A stretch of 64,000 bases of DNA from an uncultured Alistipes sp. (GTDB lineage: Bacteria > Bacteroidota > Bacteroidia > Bacteroidales > Rikenellaceae): the NCBI RefSeq assembly GCF_910580175.1, contig NZ_CAJTXD010000003.1:186001-250000 (forward strand). The letters are read 5' to 3'. The notes below the pieces were generated by a model. The model was not told the DNA's origin. It saw nothing but the letters and a program-made list of their open reading frames with translations, and made no database searches. The translations under genes were made by a program, and so were the position numbers. Every line of letters starts with the position of its first letter. The first letter of the stretch is position 1. Below, one piece after another: positions 1 to 8,720 of the stretch.

Positions 1-813
1 GAGCGCAGCCGCCAGGAGTACGCCGCCATGGTGCGCGAAGCCTATCGCAATTACCGGCACCAGAATTACATCACGTTCATCTTCTCTTCGCGCAGTTTTT
101 CCGATATGGCGCGCAAGATCGCCATCTTGCGCGAGGTCGCGGCCGTGCGCGAGCGTAAGTTGCAGGAGATCGTCTCCCTCTCCGAGCAGGTGCGCATCGA
201 GAAGGCCGAACTCGACGCCCGGCATCAGGCGCTCGGGTCGGTCACGCGGAAGCTCTCCTCCCAGAAAGCCGAACTCGAACGCAGCACGAAGAACGCCAAG
301 CTCGAAATCCAGCGCATGAGCCAGAAAGAAAAGAACGCCTTGCAGCGCAAGGTGGCCCAGGAGCAGCGGTTGAGCGTGGCCATCAGCGAGCTGCGCAAAT
401 TGACCAAGGGCAACAAGGCGGGCGCTTCGTTTTCGTCCAGCACTTCGGGTCTGCGGCTGCCCGTGGCTGCCGGTCGCGTGAAGCGTTACAAGGGCAACAT
501 GGCCGAGATTACCGGGCCGAAAGGGGCGCACGTCGTCTCGATCTACGAGGGCAAGGTCGTCGAGATCAAGCGCAACCGCATTACCGACAAGTTCGATGTC
601 TTCATCGCTCACGGCGAGTATATTACCTCTTACGCCAACTTGGGGTCGGTCGTTGTCGAAAAGGGGCAGCAGGTGGCCAAGAACCAGCGCATAGGCACCA
701 TCGGTTCGGCGGTCAACGTGCTGACCATGCAGACCGAGTACAAGTTGGTTTTCGGCATCTATCCGCCCAACCCTTCGCAGAAGATGCTGGCCGAGAACTG
801 TTTCAAGAAATAG
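1..813 (+). CDS. EnvC-like murein hydrolase activator, M23/LytM fold, 5' end missing
   Basis: The reading frame is open from base 1, so the true start lies outside the window; at least 270 codons are visible. The first half is a long, charged, heptad-like coiled coil rich in Lys, Glu and Arg. The second half is an M23/LytM beta domain. Active M23 enzymes have an HLH-type motif and a YAHL motif near the end of the domain. Here the matching places read SYANL and TEYKLVFGI, so the zinc ligands are gone. That pattern fits EnvC/NlpD-type activators, which switch on septal amidases in the periplasm rather than cutting peptidoglycan. The N-terminal export signal is not visible. The next gene, ybeY, starts 2 bp after the stop, suggesting one transcript. 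Confidence 0.85.
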   Translation, partial: ERSRQEYAAMVREAYRNYRHQNYITFIFSSRSFSDMARKIAILREVAAVRERKLQEIVSLSEQVRIEKAELDARHQALGSVTRKLSSQKAELERSTKNAKLEIQRMSQKEKNALQRKVAQEQRLSVAISELRKLTKGNKAGASFSSSTSGLRLPVAAGRVKRYKGNMAEITGPKGAHVVSIYEGKVVEIKRNRITDKFDVFIAHGEYITSYANLGSVVVEKGQQVAKNQRIGTIGSAVNVLTMQTEYKLVFGIYPPNPSQKMLAENCFKK

Positions 814-815
814 GG

Positions 816-1253
816 ATGGTACGCTACTACACCGACGATTGCGCCTATCGGCTGCTTCAGAAGCGGCTGACGGCTGCCTGGCTGCGCGGCGTGGCCCAGG
901 CCGAGGGATATGTGTTGGGCGACGTGAACTACATCTTTTGTTCCGCGCGCAAGTTGCTTGAGATGAACCGGCAGTTCCTCGGACACGATTATTTTACCGA
1001 CGTAATCACGTTCGATTACAGCGACCGGCGCGGTGCACGCATCGTCTCGGGCGATGTTTTCATCGACGTCGAGACCGTTGCCGACAACGCCCGGCTTTAT
1101 GGTGCTTCGCGGCTCGACGAAATGCGTCGCGTGGTCGTTCACGGCCTTCTTCATCTTTGCGGCCAGGGCGACAAGACACCCCGTGCCAACCGGCAGATGC
1201 ACCGCAAGGAAGACAAATACCTGGCTTTTTGGAAGCGAGCGGGCGAGGAGTGA
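816..1253 (+). CDS. ybeY: YbeY rRNA maturation endoribonuclease
   Basis: A 145-residue protein of normal family length. YbeY is a zinc-dependent endoribonuclease acting in 16S rRNA 3'-end maturation and ribosome quality control. The signature HGLLHLCGQGD is at residues 109-119. His109 and His113 match the first two metal ligands of the canonical HGxLHLxGxDH motif, while the third ligand position holds Asp119. A GQGDK/KDK-type ending is, as I recall, usual in Bacteroidota YbeY. The ATG at 816 follows the upstream stop by 2 bp, and the stop overlaps the GTG start of the next gene. Confidence 0.93.
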   Translation: MVRYYTDDCAYRLLQKRLTAAWLRGVAQAEGYVLGDVNYIFCSARKLLEMNRQFLGHDYFTDVITFDYSDRRGARIVSGDVFIDVETVADNARLYGASRLDEMRRVVVHGLLHLCGQGDKTPRANRQMHRKEDKYLAFWKRAGEE

Positions 1254-2782
1254 AAAATCATTTTTTTGGAGGGCCTTTGTTCCGGTTGCTGGTGCTGTTC
1301 GTTCTCGGCATCTTGTTGGCGGAGCGGTTCGTGTTGCCGTTGTGGTTTTTCGCAGCGGCTTTTTGCGTCTGCGGGGTCGTCGCGTTGTTGTTGAGGTCGT
1401 CGGGCGCTTTGGCGGTCATGTTTTTGACCGCCGGATTCGGCACCGCCCAGTTGCGGGAGCCTGTGCGGAGCGTTCCCCTCGGTGTGCGCGGCATGTGGGA
1501 GATCGAAGTTTGCGGCATTCCAGCCAATAGAGGCGGTTATTGGGTTGCCGACGGCGTGATCCGCGCATGGAGACCCCTTGCCGACGCCGGTTCGAGAGAG
1601 GGTCGGCCGGCCGTTCGGGTTCCGGAGGAGAGCCGGTCGTGTGTTCCCGCGGCCCGAAACCGGTGGTCGCCCGCTTCCGACAAGGTGGTGTTGCGGGGCG
1701 ATACGCTCGTCAGCTTGTCGGGCGGCGAGCGCATCCGGTGTTTCGGGAGCGTGCGTCCCTTATCGGGCGGTTCGGCAGGTTATCGGCGGTCGATGGAGCG
1801 GCGGGGTGTCGTCGGGTCGCTTTTTCTGCGGCCGCACGATGTGATCGGCTGTGTTTCCCACTCTCCCGGTCTGCATCTGCGGGCGGCCCGTCGGTTGGAG
1901 ACGCGGTGTTCTGCTTCCGATGCCGGCGCCGTCGTCCGGGCCATGACCGTCGCCGACCGCAGCGGGTTGACTCCCGGCTTGCGTGCCGATTATTCGCGCA
2001 GCGGCATGGCCCATTTGTTGGCCGTCTCCGGATTGCATGTCGGTATCGTCTTTTGGTTGGTCAACGGCGTGTTGAGGTGGGTGACGCTTTTCCGCCGCGG
2101 GCATCTTCTGCGCAATCTGTGCGTCATCGCCGCCGTGTGGGGTTATGTCGCCGCGGCCGGGTTTCCGCCCAGCGCCGTGCGGGCTGCCGTCATGGCGTCT
2201 ATGTTGCAGTTGGCAATGGCTTCCGCTTCGACTTATGTCGCATGGAATGCACTCGCTGCCGCCGCTTTCGGCATGTTGTTGTGGAATCCCGCTTGGTTGG
2301 GCGACATCGGATTCCAGCTTTCGTTCATCGCTGTGGCGGCCATCCTCGCTTGGGGCGTGCCCCTCTGCCGGCGGCTGCGCACCGGGCGCCGGCCGGTCGA
2401 TGCGCTTGTCGATACGCTTGTCGTCGGATTCGTCGCGTCGCTCGCTGCGGCACCGTTGGTCTCGCATGTTTTCGGTGTCGTGCCGACCGCAGGGTTGTTG
2501 TTGAATCCGGTCGCCATTCCTTTGGCCGCAGTCGTCGTCATGGCCGGGTTGCTCTTGCTGCTCGTTCCCGTTCCGATGTTGTTGCCCGTGTTCCGGGTCA
2601 TCGGCGAGGCTGCCGCTGGTCTGCTCGACCGCATGGCCCGTTTCGTCGCTTCGATGCCCGGCGGCGCGGTCGACCATTCGCTTTCGGCAGGGTGGACAGT
2701 GGCTTGTTACGGCATTTTCGTCGTTGTGACTTGGGCTGTATGGCAGTATGAACCGAAAAAAAGCATAAATTTGCCCTCGTGA
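1250..2782 (+). CDS. ComEC/Rec2-family competence membrane protein, short form
   Basis: I chose the GTG at 1250, which overlaps the ybeY stop as GTGA and gives 510 residues. An upstream in-frame ATG at 1157 would lie deep inside ybeY. The protein is very hydrophobic. After an N-terminal membrane and soluble segment (DUF4131-like) comes the competence-domain signature LLAVSGLHVGIVF near residue 260, followed by several membrane spans. ComEC forms the inner-membrane channel for DNA uptake. The C-terminal metallo-beta-lactamase domain of full-length ComEC is absent, so this is a short form. Whether this organism takes up DNA cannot be told from the window. The stop overlaps the next start, again as GTGA. 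Confidence 0.85.
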   Translation: MKNHFFGGPLFRLLVLFVLGILLAERFVLPLWFFAAAFCVCGVVALLLRSSGALAVMFLTAGFGTAQLREPVRSVPLGVRGMWEIEVCGIPANRGGYWVADGVIRAWRPLADAGSREGRPAVRVPEESRSCVPAARNRWSPASDKVVLRGDTLVSLSGGERIRCFGSVRPLSGGSAGYRRSMERRGVVGSLFLRPHDVIGCVSHSPGLHLRAARRLETRCSASDAGAVVRAMTVADRSGLTPGLRADYSRSGMAHLLAVSGLHVGIVFWLVNGVLRWVTLFRRGHLLRNLCVIAAVWGYVAAAGFPPSAVRAAVMASMLQLAMASASTYVAWNALAAAAFGMLLWNPAWLGDIGFQLSFIAVAAILAWGVPLCRRLRTGRRPVDALVDTLVVGFVASLAAAPLVSHVFGVVPTAGLLLNPVAIPLAAVVVMAGLLLLLVPVPMLLPVFRVIGEAAAGLLDRMARFVASMPGGAVDHSLSAGWTVACYGIFVVVTWAVWQYEPKKSINLPS

Positions 2783-3930
2783 TCGATTCTCAAGAATACG
2801 CTTTGTTGATCAGCGACGAGGTAACGCGCGCCGTTGCGCAGCATCGCCGCCGCGACCATCTGGAGGTGGCGCTCGACAGCGGCGTGCCGCATGCCCGCGT
2901 GGTCGCCACGCAGGTCAAGTATCTGGCCCGCGCCGCCGTAAAGCTGCCTTCGTATGCCGCTGCGCAGTGTATCTTGCCCCCTTTGGCGTTCGAGCAGGCT
3001 TCCAGCGAGCGGTGCGCCGCCCGCAAGACCATCGGGGGCGATCGTGTGCTCGACCTCACTTGCGGATTGGGCGTCGATGCGTTCGCCTTGAGCCGGCGTT
3101 TCCGCCGCGTCGTAACGTTGGAGCGCAACGAGTGGCTCGCCCGCATCGCGCAGGAAAATTTCCGCCGTCTGGGCGTCGCGAATGTCGAGGTCGTATGCGC
3201 TGCTGCCGAGGATTATTTACAGCATGCCGACGGGTGTTTCGATTGGGTCTATGCCGATCCCGACCGCCGTTCCGCCGCGGGGCGCAAGTTGGTGCGTCTG
3301 GAGGAGTGCTCGCCCGCGATTCCCGACCTGCTGTCTGCTATCCGGCGGGTTTCGGGGCGGTTGTGTCTGAAGAATTCGCCGCTTTTCGATGTCGACGAGG
3401 CGCTGCGTCTCTTTCCCGCCGCGCGCGTGGAGGTCGTCTCGCTCGACGGCGAGTGCAAGGAGGTGGTCGTCTACGACGATGGGGCCGGCCCCTCGGTCAC
3501 GGCTACGGCGCTGGGCGATCCCGATCGCAGTTTTACCCTTCGTTCGGGCGGTGTGCCGCCGCTGCCCAGAGCTTTCCGGCAGGAGGAGTACCGGTGGCTT
3601 ACGGTGCCGGACGTCGCTTTAGCCAAAGCCCGTGTCGCCCGTGCCCACCTTGCCGGGCAGGTCGACATCTGGAGCGACGGCGGGTTCGGATTCTCGGTCG
3701 GGCGCCCCTCGGACGCGATCGGCAGGGTATTCGCAATAGAGTCGATCGGGCCTTACGATCCGCGGCAGCTCAAGCGTTTGTACAAGGGGTGCGGCGCCAC
3801 GATCTTCAAGCGCGATTTTCCGCTTTCGGCCGACGAGATCATGCGCCGTACAGGATTGCACGCAGGCGGCGATCTGCGGCTGGCATTTACTCGCATCGAT
3901 GGCCAGTTTTGGACGATCCGTTTAAAATAG
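2779..3930 (+). CDS. Class I SAM-dependent methyltransferase with THUMP-like C-terminal domain
   Basis: The 383-residue protein starts at GTG 2779 inside the comEC stop, a coupled start. The SAM-binding motif VLDLTCGLGVD is at residues 90-100, followed by the acidic residue of strand 2 (LERNE). A VYADPDRR motif at 157-164 takes the place of the NPPY/DPPY catalytic loop of N6-adenine and guanine-N2 RNA methyltransferases. The C-terminal 150 residues resemble the THUMP-like domain found with this family in Bacteroidota. It probably modifies RNA; the exact target is unknown. The promoter for the next gene lies inside its last codons. Confidence 0.8.
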   Translation: MIDSQEYALLISDEVTRAVAQHRRRDHLEVALDSGVPHARVVATQVKYLARAAVKLPSYAAAQCILPPLAFEQASSERCAARKTIGGDRVLDLTCGLGVDAFALSRRFRRVVTLERNEWLARIAQENFRRLGVANVEVVCAAAEDYLQHADGCFDWVYADPDRRSAAGRKLVRLEECSPAIPDLLSAIRRVSGRLCLKNSPLFDVDEALRLFPAARVEVVSLDGECKEVVVYDDGAGPSVTATALGDPDRSFTLRSGGVPPLPRAFRQEEYRWLTVPDVALAKARVARAHLAGQVDIWSDGGFGFSVGRPSDAIGRVFAIESIGPYDPRQLKRLYKGCGATIFKRDFPLSADEIMRRTGLHAGGDLRLAFTRIDGQFWTIRLK

Positions 3931-3939
3931 TTACATTTG
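3908..3939 (+). promoter_or_regulatory. Bacteroidota housekeeping promoter for the YihY gene
   Basis: TTTG at 3908-3911, exactly 20 bp, then TACATTTG at 3932-3939 fit the Bacteroidota primary sigma consensus (TTTG-N19..21-TAnnTTTG). Transcription would begin near 3946, some 50 bp before the ATG at 3999. The -33 element lies inside the preceding coding sequence. Confidence 0.7.
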
Positions 3940-3998
3940 TATACCAATCATACGCAAAGGCGGTCGGATAAAGCGGAACGCCGATACATAAGTTTTTT

Positions 3999-5309
3999 AT
4001 GAAGCCGAAAGAGATTCTCCCTTATTTTACCGATACGATCTTCCGCCGCGATGCCAGCGAATGGCGCAGTCCTGTCGTGCGATGGTTCGTGCAGCAATAT
4101 AAGCTGGTGTTCTATACCGCCCGCGGGTTGTTGGAGCATGGCACCATCATCCGGTCGGCCGCTTTGACGTTCTACACCTTGATGTCGCTGGTGCCCATCC
4201 TGGCCGTGGTCTTCGCTGTGGTCAAAGGGTTCGGCCTGGCCGACGGCCTGGTGCAGAGCCTCTATTCGCTCTTTCCGCAGAGTCCCGAGTTGATCGACTA
4301 TGTGGTGGCCTTCGCCGAAAAGGCGCTGGCCCGCACCCAGGGCGGCGTGGTGGCCGTCGTGGCGCTCGTCATGCTCTTTTGGGCTGTGATCCGTGTCTTC
4401 GGGTCGATTGAAAAGGCGTTCAACAACATCTGGGAGGTCAAGGTCAAGCGCAGCCTCGCCCGGCAGTGGAGCGACTACATCGCCATCGTTATGATCGTGC
4501 CCGTGCTGTGGATCATCGCCGGGGCGGTGGGCGGTTATGCCCGCGAATGGTTGGGTTTCGGCGACGGTTGGGGCTACCGGCTGCTTTCGCGCAGCGTATC
4601 GCTGCTTGTCATCTGGGTAATGTTCGTCTTTTCCTACATGGTCATCCCCAACGCCCGGGTGCGCTTCACGAGCGCCTTGACGGCCGGCATCGTCGCCGGC
4701 ACGGCGTTCGCGCTCTTCCAGTGGGGTTACTTCTACGTGCAGCGATGGATGACTTCCTACAATGCCATCTACGGCAGTTTCGCCGCTTTGCCGCTTTTTC
4801 TGATCTGGATGCAGACTTCGTGGGAGATTCTCCTCTTCGGCGGCGAGCTGTCGTTCGCCTACCAAAACATCGCCCGCTTCGGCGAGGAGCGCGAGTCGCT
4901 GCGCATCAGCTACGACCAGCGGCGCAAGGTGCTGTTGGCCGTCATGCTCGCCATCGTCGAGCGGTTCCGCGACAAAGGCGGCGCTATGCCTGTCGAGGAT
5001 ATTCGTCAGCAGTTGGATTTGCCTACGCGCATCGTCAACGACGTGCTCTACCAGCTTGTCCAGGCCGGGCAGCTCATCGCCGTGCCGTTGGGCGACAACG
5101 AGCGCGACATGGCGTTCGTGCCGGCGCACGACATCGGGTCGTTGACTGTTTGCGGGGTGCTCGAATCGGTCGAGCGGGCCGGAGAGATCGTTTTCGTGAT
5201 GGACGCCACGCCCCAACTCACGCGTGTCGACCAGGAGTTGGAGCGGCTCAAGTCGGCTGTCCGGCAGACACAGGGCTGCGTGCGGCTGGTAGATTTATTG
5301 AAAGATTGA
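3999..5309 (+). CDS. YihY/UPF0761 (BrkB-type) inner-membrane protein with extra C-terminal domain
   Basis: 436 residues. The first 290 carry the YihY/BrkB multi-span region, beginning with an amphipathic N-terminus and the RSAALTFYTLMSLVPI segment. Further spans include VVALVMLFWAVIRVFGSIEKAFN and the region ending QTSWEILLFGGELSFAYQN. The family was once called ribonuclease BN, but that assignment was withdrawn and the function remains unclear. The last 130 residues are soluble and look like a winged helix (LPTRIVNDVLYQLVQAGQL), which fits the longer Bacteroidota versions. It has its own promoter and is followed by a 48-bp gap before the DUF2520 gene. Confidence 0.85.
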   Translation: MKPKEILPYFTDTIFRRDASEWRSPVVRWFVQQYKLVFYTARGLLEHGTIIRSAALTFYTLMSLVPILAVVFAVVKGFGLADGLVQSLYSLFPQSPELIDYVVAFAEKALARTQGGVVAVVALVMLFWAVIRVFGSIEKAFNNIWEVKVKRSLARQWSDYIAIVMIVPVLWIIAGAVGGYAREWLGFGDGWGYRLLSRSVSLLVIWVMFVFSYMVIPNARVRFTSALTAGIVAGTAFALFQWGYFYVQRWMTSYNAIYGSFAALPLFLIWMQTSWEILLFGGELSFAYQNIARFGEERESLRISYDQRRKVLLAVMLAIVERFRDKGGAMPVEDIRQQLDLPTRIVNDVLYQLVQAGQLIAVPLGDNERDMAFVPAHDIGSLTVCGVLESVERAGEIVFVMDATPQLTRVDQELERLKSAVRQTQGCVRLVDLLKD

Positions 5310-5357
5310 ATTGTCAAGAAGCAGGGGCGGCATCCGGCAGCCCTTCTTCTCGTTGTT

Positions 5358-6131
5358 ATGGAAAAAGTCATCATTATTGGCAGCGGCAATGTGGCCGAGG
5401 CGTTGGCGCATGCCGTCGCCGCAAGTTCGTTGCACCTGGTGCAGGTGTGGGCGCGCAACGCTGCGCGGGCGAAAGAGATCGCCGAAGCGGTGGGGTCTCC
5501 GTGGACTTGCCGGCCCGAAGAATTGGCCGCGGCCGACATTTATCTGTTGGCCGTAAGCGATCGGGCCGTAGCCGAAGTGGCGGCGGCGCTGCCCGTTCCG
5601 GAAAACGCCCTTGTCGCCCATACGGCCGGCAGCGTGCCGTTGGAGGCGCTGCCCGCGAAGTATGCCCGGCGGGCCGTCGTCTATCCGTTGCAGACGTTTA
5701 CGCGCGGACGCCGCATCGACTTCGCGCAGGTGCCCTTCTTTATCGAGGCATCGACGCCCGCATTGCAGGTCGAACTGGAGTCGTTCGCCCGCAAGTTGTC
5801 GCGCCATGTTTTGCATGCCGATTCGGCGCGTCGGGCGCAGCTGCACCTGGCCGCCGTGTTCGTCTGCAACTTCGTAAACCACATGTATGCCGTGGGCGAA
5901 CGGTTGATGCACAGCTCGGGTCTCGATTTCGAGTTGTTGAAGCCTCTGATCGCCGAGACGACGGCCAAGGCGCTCGACGCGTCGTCGCCCCTTGGCGTGC
6001 AGACCGGGCCGGCCGTGCGGGGAGATGTTCCGACCCAGGAGCGTCATGCCGCGATGCTCGACGATGAGACCTTGAGAACGATTTATCGATCAATCAGTCA
6101 AAACATATGGGAAATTTCAAGGAAGATATAG
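5358..6131 (+). CDS. Rossmann-fold oxidoreductase-like protein with DUF2520
   Basis: 257 residues. The N-terminus has a dinucleotide-binding motif (IIGSGNVAEAL, residues 5-15), as in F420-dependent NADP oxidoreductases and ProC-like proteins. The C-terminal half matches DUF2520, with the segment FVNHMYAVGERLM typical of its helical dimer domain. The enzyme activity of this family is not established. The gene overlaps kdsC by 25 bp, so the two are almost certainly co-transcribed, an arrangement I recall as common in Bacteroidota. Confidence 0.85.
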   Translation: MEKVIIIGSGNVAEALAHAVAASSLHLVQVWARNAARAKEIAEAVGSPWTCRPEELAAADIYLLAVSDRAVAEVAAALPVPENALVAHTAGSVPLEALPAKYARRAVVYPLQTFTRGRRIDFAQVPFFIEASTPALQVELESFARKLSRHVLHADSARRAQLHLAAVFVCNFVNHMYAVGERLMHSSGLDFELLKPLIAETTAKALDASSPLGVQTGPAVRGDVPTQERHAAMLDDETLRTIYRSISQNIWEISRKI

Positions 6132-6652
6132 CCCGCACCGAAGCCTTCGTCTTCGATGTCGACGGCGTGATGACCGACGGGGGGATCATCCCTACGGCCG
6201 ACGGCGATTTCATCCGCCGTTACAATGCCAAGGACGGTTATGCCCTGGCCTACGCCATCAAGATGGGTTACCGCGTGTGCATCATTTCGGGCGGGCGGGG
6301 CAAGATCCTGGAGAACCGGTTGAAGATGCTCGGAATCAAGGAGTATCATCTCGATTGTATGGACAAGATCGCCGTATTGCACGATTATTTTGCCCGTGAG
6401 GGGATCGACCCGGCCAACGTCATTTACATGGGCGACGACATTCCCGATCTGGAGTGTATGCGCGAGGTAGGGATTCCGGTCTGCCCGGCCGATGCCGCTA
6501 CGGAGGTGGTCGAGGCGTCGCGCTACGTGTCGCAGTTCGTCGGCGGTGCCGGTGCCGTACGCGATATTGTCGAGCAGGTGCTGCGGGCGCGCGGCGACTG
6601 GGCGCGCGATTCGCAGGGCGTCACGCCGTCGACGCTGGCGGCGTCGAACTGA
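6107..6652 (+). CDS. kdsC: KdsC-like HAD phosphatase (3-deoxy-D-manno-octulosonate 8-phosphate phosphatase)
   Basis: 181 residues, the usual length of the cap-less C0-type HAD phosphatase KdsC. The nucleophile motif DVDGVMTDG is near residue 17 and the metal-binding motif GDDIPDLECM near residue 109. KdsC releases Kdo from Kdo-8-phosphate for the lipid A inner core. The start at 6107 lies inside the DUF2520 gene; an ATG there gives MGNFKEDIAR, a normal family N-terminus. Close relatives act on sialic or legionaminic acid phosphates, but with no such pathway nearby Kdo is the best guess. Confidence 0.9.
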   Translation: MGNFKEDIARTEAFVFDVDGVMTDGGIIPTADGDFIRRYNAKDGYALAYAIKMGYRVCIISGGRGKILENRLKMLGIKEYHLDCMDKIAVLHDYFAREGIDPANVIYMGDDIPDLECMREVGIPVCPADAATEVVEASRYVSQFVGGAGAVRDIVEQVLRARGDWARDSQGVTPSTLAASN

Positions 6653-6684
6653 AAAAAAGGGGTGCGATTCGCACCTCCTTTTTA
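6652..6684. terminator. Bidirectional intrinsic terminator between kdsC and glsB-like gene
   Basis: An A-run, then GGGGTGCG, loop ATT, then CGCACCTCC and a T-run. The stem is flanked by A-tract and T-tract, so it can end transcription from both sides. It lies between the converging stops of kdsC (6650-6652) and the acyltransferase gene (6682-6684). Confidence 0.75.
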
Positions 6685-7728
6685 TTTGCCTTGTTTCTTG
6701 TTTTTCTTGATCCGTTCCAGATGGTCGATCAGATGCAGACGGAATGCTTCGCGTCGGGCCTTGAGGTTGCGCCGCCAGCCGACCCATCGGGTGTAGCGCT
6801 CGCGTTTTTCGGGGTAAATGTCCGGAATGGTTACCAGGATGCCCGTCTCCTCGACGCCTCCGAAATCGGGATTCGACACCGTGTCGAAGACCCGCATCGT
6901 GGGCGAGAGGTTCATGTAGGCGTTGATCAGCGGCGGGATGTTTTCGTTGAATTCGCGGATTTTCTGGATCAGAATGCGGTAGTTTTCTTGGTAGTTTCCG
7001 CCCGTGAAAAGTTGTTCGTAATAGGGGTCGTCCAGATCGAGTTGCAGCGGGTGGATGCCCTCCACCAAATGGTCGCGGTCGGGGAAGTAGCGGCGCAGGA
7101 ACCAGATCAGCGCGTTGCGCGCCACGGCTTGGTAGGTGGTGTACATGGTAACCTTGCCGAACAGATATTTGACTTTGGGATTCAGCACGATGAGCGCTCC
7201 CAGCCCGTCCCAGAGGTTGTCCAGGGCATAGAGACTCTTGGGATTCTGCCGTGCCTGATAGGCTCGCTGGACGAACGAGCGGCCCAGTTCGATGGTGCGG
7301 GGCAGATAGCGGCGGCGGAACTTTTCGCTGAAACGGAAATAGTGCTCCGTCGAGAGATGGCGCGGATGGGGCGTCGTGCAGACGATGAACCGATAGCCCC
7401 CCACGATTTCCTCGGCCGAGGGATCCCATACGATGAGCTGATAGTAGCCGTCGCCCGCCAGGTCTTCTTCGTCGATGTCCACCTCCTTGCCCGTGCCGCC
7501 GCCCGCCGCGCGGAAGGCTTCTTCGCGCAGGCGCCCGATTTCGCGCATCAGTGCCGGACATTCGGCGGCCGGAAAGACATAGATTTCGTTCGATGCCTTG
7601 TTCGTGTCGCGCACCTTGCGTTCGGGTGTCAGCTCGGCCCGCAGCAGCGCCCGGTCGACAGGCGCGAGGATGGGATGTTCGGATATTCGTTGCATAGCAG
7701 GAACAAAAGTAGCCATTTTAGCTGTCAT
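6682..7728 (-). CDS. GNAT-fold N-acyltransferase, GlsB-like (glycine lipid synthesis)
   Basis: 348 residues from the ATG at 7728; internal Met codons at 7716 and 7695 are alternative starts. The sequence belongs to the hemolysin-like / OlsB-type acyltransferase group (GNAT fold). These transfer a 3-hydroxyacyl chain from acyl-ACP to an amino acid. In Bacteroides the pair GlsB (N-acylation of glycine) and GlsA (O-acylation) makes glycine lipids, and a glsB product alone gives commendamide. The neighbour here is a PlsC-like protein whose stop overlaps this start by 11 bp, matching the GlsB/GlsA pairing. Glycine as substrate is inferred from that pairing. Confidence 0.75.
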   Translation of the reverse strand: MTAKMATFVPAMQRISEHPILAPVDRALLRAELTPERKVRDTNKASNEIYVFPAAECPALMREIGRLREEAFRAAGGGTGKEVDIDEEDLAGDGYYQLIVWDPSAEEIVGGYRFIVCTTPHPRHLSTEHYFRFSEKFRRRYLPRTIELGRSFVQRAYQARQNPKSLYALDNLWDGLGALIVLNPKVKYLFGKVTMYTTYQAVARNALIWFLRRYFPDRDHLVEGIHPLQLDLDDPYYEQLFTGGNYQENYRILIQKIREFNENIPPLINAYMNLSPTMRVFDTVSNPDFGGVEETGILVTIPDIYPEKRERYTRWVGWRRNLKARREAFRLHLIDHLERIKKNKKQGK

Positions 7729-8551
7729 TCCGCGATGCTTCGAGCGTTTTTTCCAAGAAATAGGTTTTTTTGCGTACGGTTTCGGTCTGTTCGCGCAACG
7801 ATCCGCAGCTCTGCAACTCGGCCACGGGGATCGGGTCGCCCACGACGATGCGGAAGTGTTTGCCTTTCTGCGAGAACATCTCGTCGGGGAGCCACAGCAT
7901 TTCGATGTTGAACTTCACGCCCAGCGTCCGGCGTATCCGGTCGACGCCGTAGAAGAAGTTCGAGAGCCGTCCTTCCACGAATACCGGCACGATTTCGCGT
8001 TGCGAGGCGTAGGCCTTTTTCAGGAAGTTGGGCTTCCACTCCAGGTCGGTTACCTTGCCCCCGATGCGGCGCGAGCAGAGACCTGCCGGGAACGTGAGGA
8101 TCGGCAGGTCGCCGAAAAACGCTTCGTCGAAACGGCGGGCGTACTCCGTGTTCTGGGAGCCGTGTTTGTTGACCGGTATCCAGAGCGGACGCAGGGGTTC
8201 GACGTGCATGAGCAGGTCGTTGACCACCACCCGGGCGTCGCCGAAGCGGTCGATGAGCTTGTCGGCCAGCATCATGCCGTCCATGCCGCCGAACGGATGG
8301 TTGGCCACGAAAAGGTAGCGGCCCGCCGGGTCGAGCTTCTCCAGTCCGCTGGCCGAGTAGGTCACTTTCCACTCGCGGAAGCAGGCCTGAATGAACTCCT
8401 GGGGCGGCAGTTCCCAGTAGGAGGCCAGGATGTGGTTGATGTCGGTTTCGTGCACCGTGCGGCGCAGCCATTCGATCGCCGGCCGCGGAATGCGGCGGGC
8501 CAGTTTCGGCGCTTTCTGCTGCAATATGTTTCCGATATCTATCTGAGGCAT
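7718..8551 (-). CDS. PlsC-like O-acyltransferase, GlsA-like
   Basis: 277 residues if started at the ATG at 8551 (MPQIDIGNIL). The frame stays open to 8716, but that extension would run through the AT-rich intergenic promoter area and has no family look. The acyltransferase block NHPFGGMDG corresponds to the HX4D-type catalytic motif of PlsC enzymes (here H-X5-D). FPAGLCSRR matches the later FPEGxxS substrate block. GlsA O-acylates the hydroxy fatty acid of N-acylglycine at the membrane. The gene is divergent from rsmH and overlaps the GNAT acyltransferase gene, so both are on one mRNA. Confidence 0.78.
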   Translation of the reverse strand: MPQIDIGNILQQKAPKLARRIPRPAIEWLRRTVHETDINHILASYWELPPQEFIQACFREWKVTYSASGLEKLDPAGRYLFVANHPFGGMDGMMLADKLIDRFGDARVVVNDLLMHVEPLRPLWIPVNKHGSQNTEYARRFDEAFFGDLPILTFPAGLCSRRIGGKVTDLEWKPNFLKKAYASQREIVPVFVEGRLSNFFYGVDRIRRTLGVKFNIEMLWLPDEMFSQKGKHFRIVVGDPIPVAELQSCGSLREQTETVRKKTYFLEKTLEASRNDS

Positions 8552-8720
8552 GGCAGAAAAAGGGGTTGAAGAAACGAGCCGGCGCCTGCCTTCGTCCCTC
8601 GGCAAAGGAGGCTGTTTTGCCGGGCGTCCGGACGTTCGAGAAAATATATCTACAAATATAAATATTCTTTTTCGAATTTTGCCTAACTTTACACCCAAAT
8701 AGTCTTTTGCCGTCAACCCT
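8552..8720. promoter_or_regulatory. Divergent promoter region between the acyltransferase pair and rsmH
   Basis: An AT-rich patch at 8641-8700 in otherwise GC-rich DNA. On the minus strand TATATTTG (8653-8660) is a good -7 element for the acyltransferase genes. On the plus strand TAACTTTA (8684-8691) is a seven-of-eight -7 match for rsmH, giving a start near 8698 and a short leader. Neither has a convincing -33 TTTG at 19-21 bp. Confidence 0.45.

Noticed and set aside
8552..8716. N-terminal extension of the GlsA-like protein
   Set aside because: It would translate the AT-rich promoter region and gives a sequence unlike the family.
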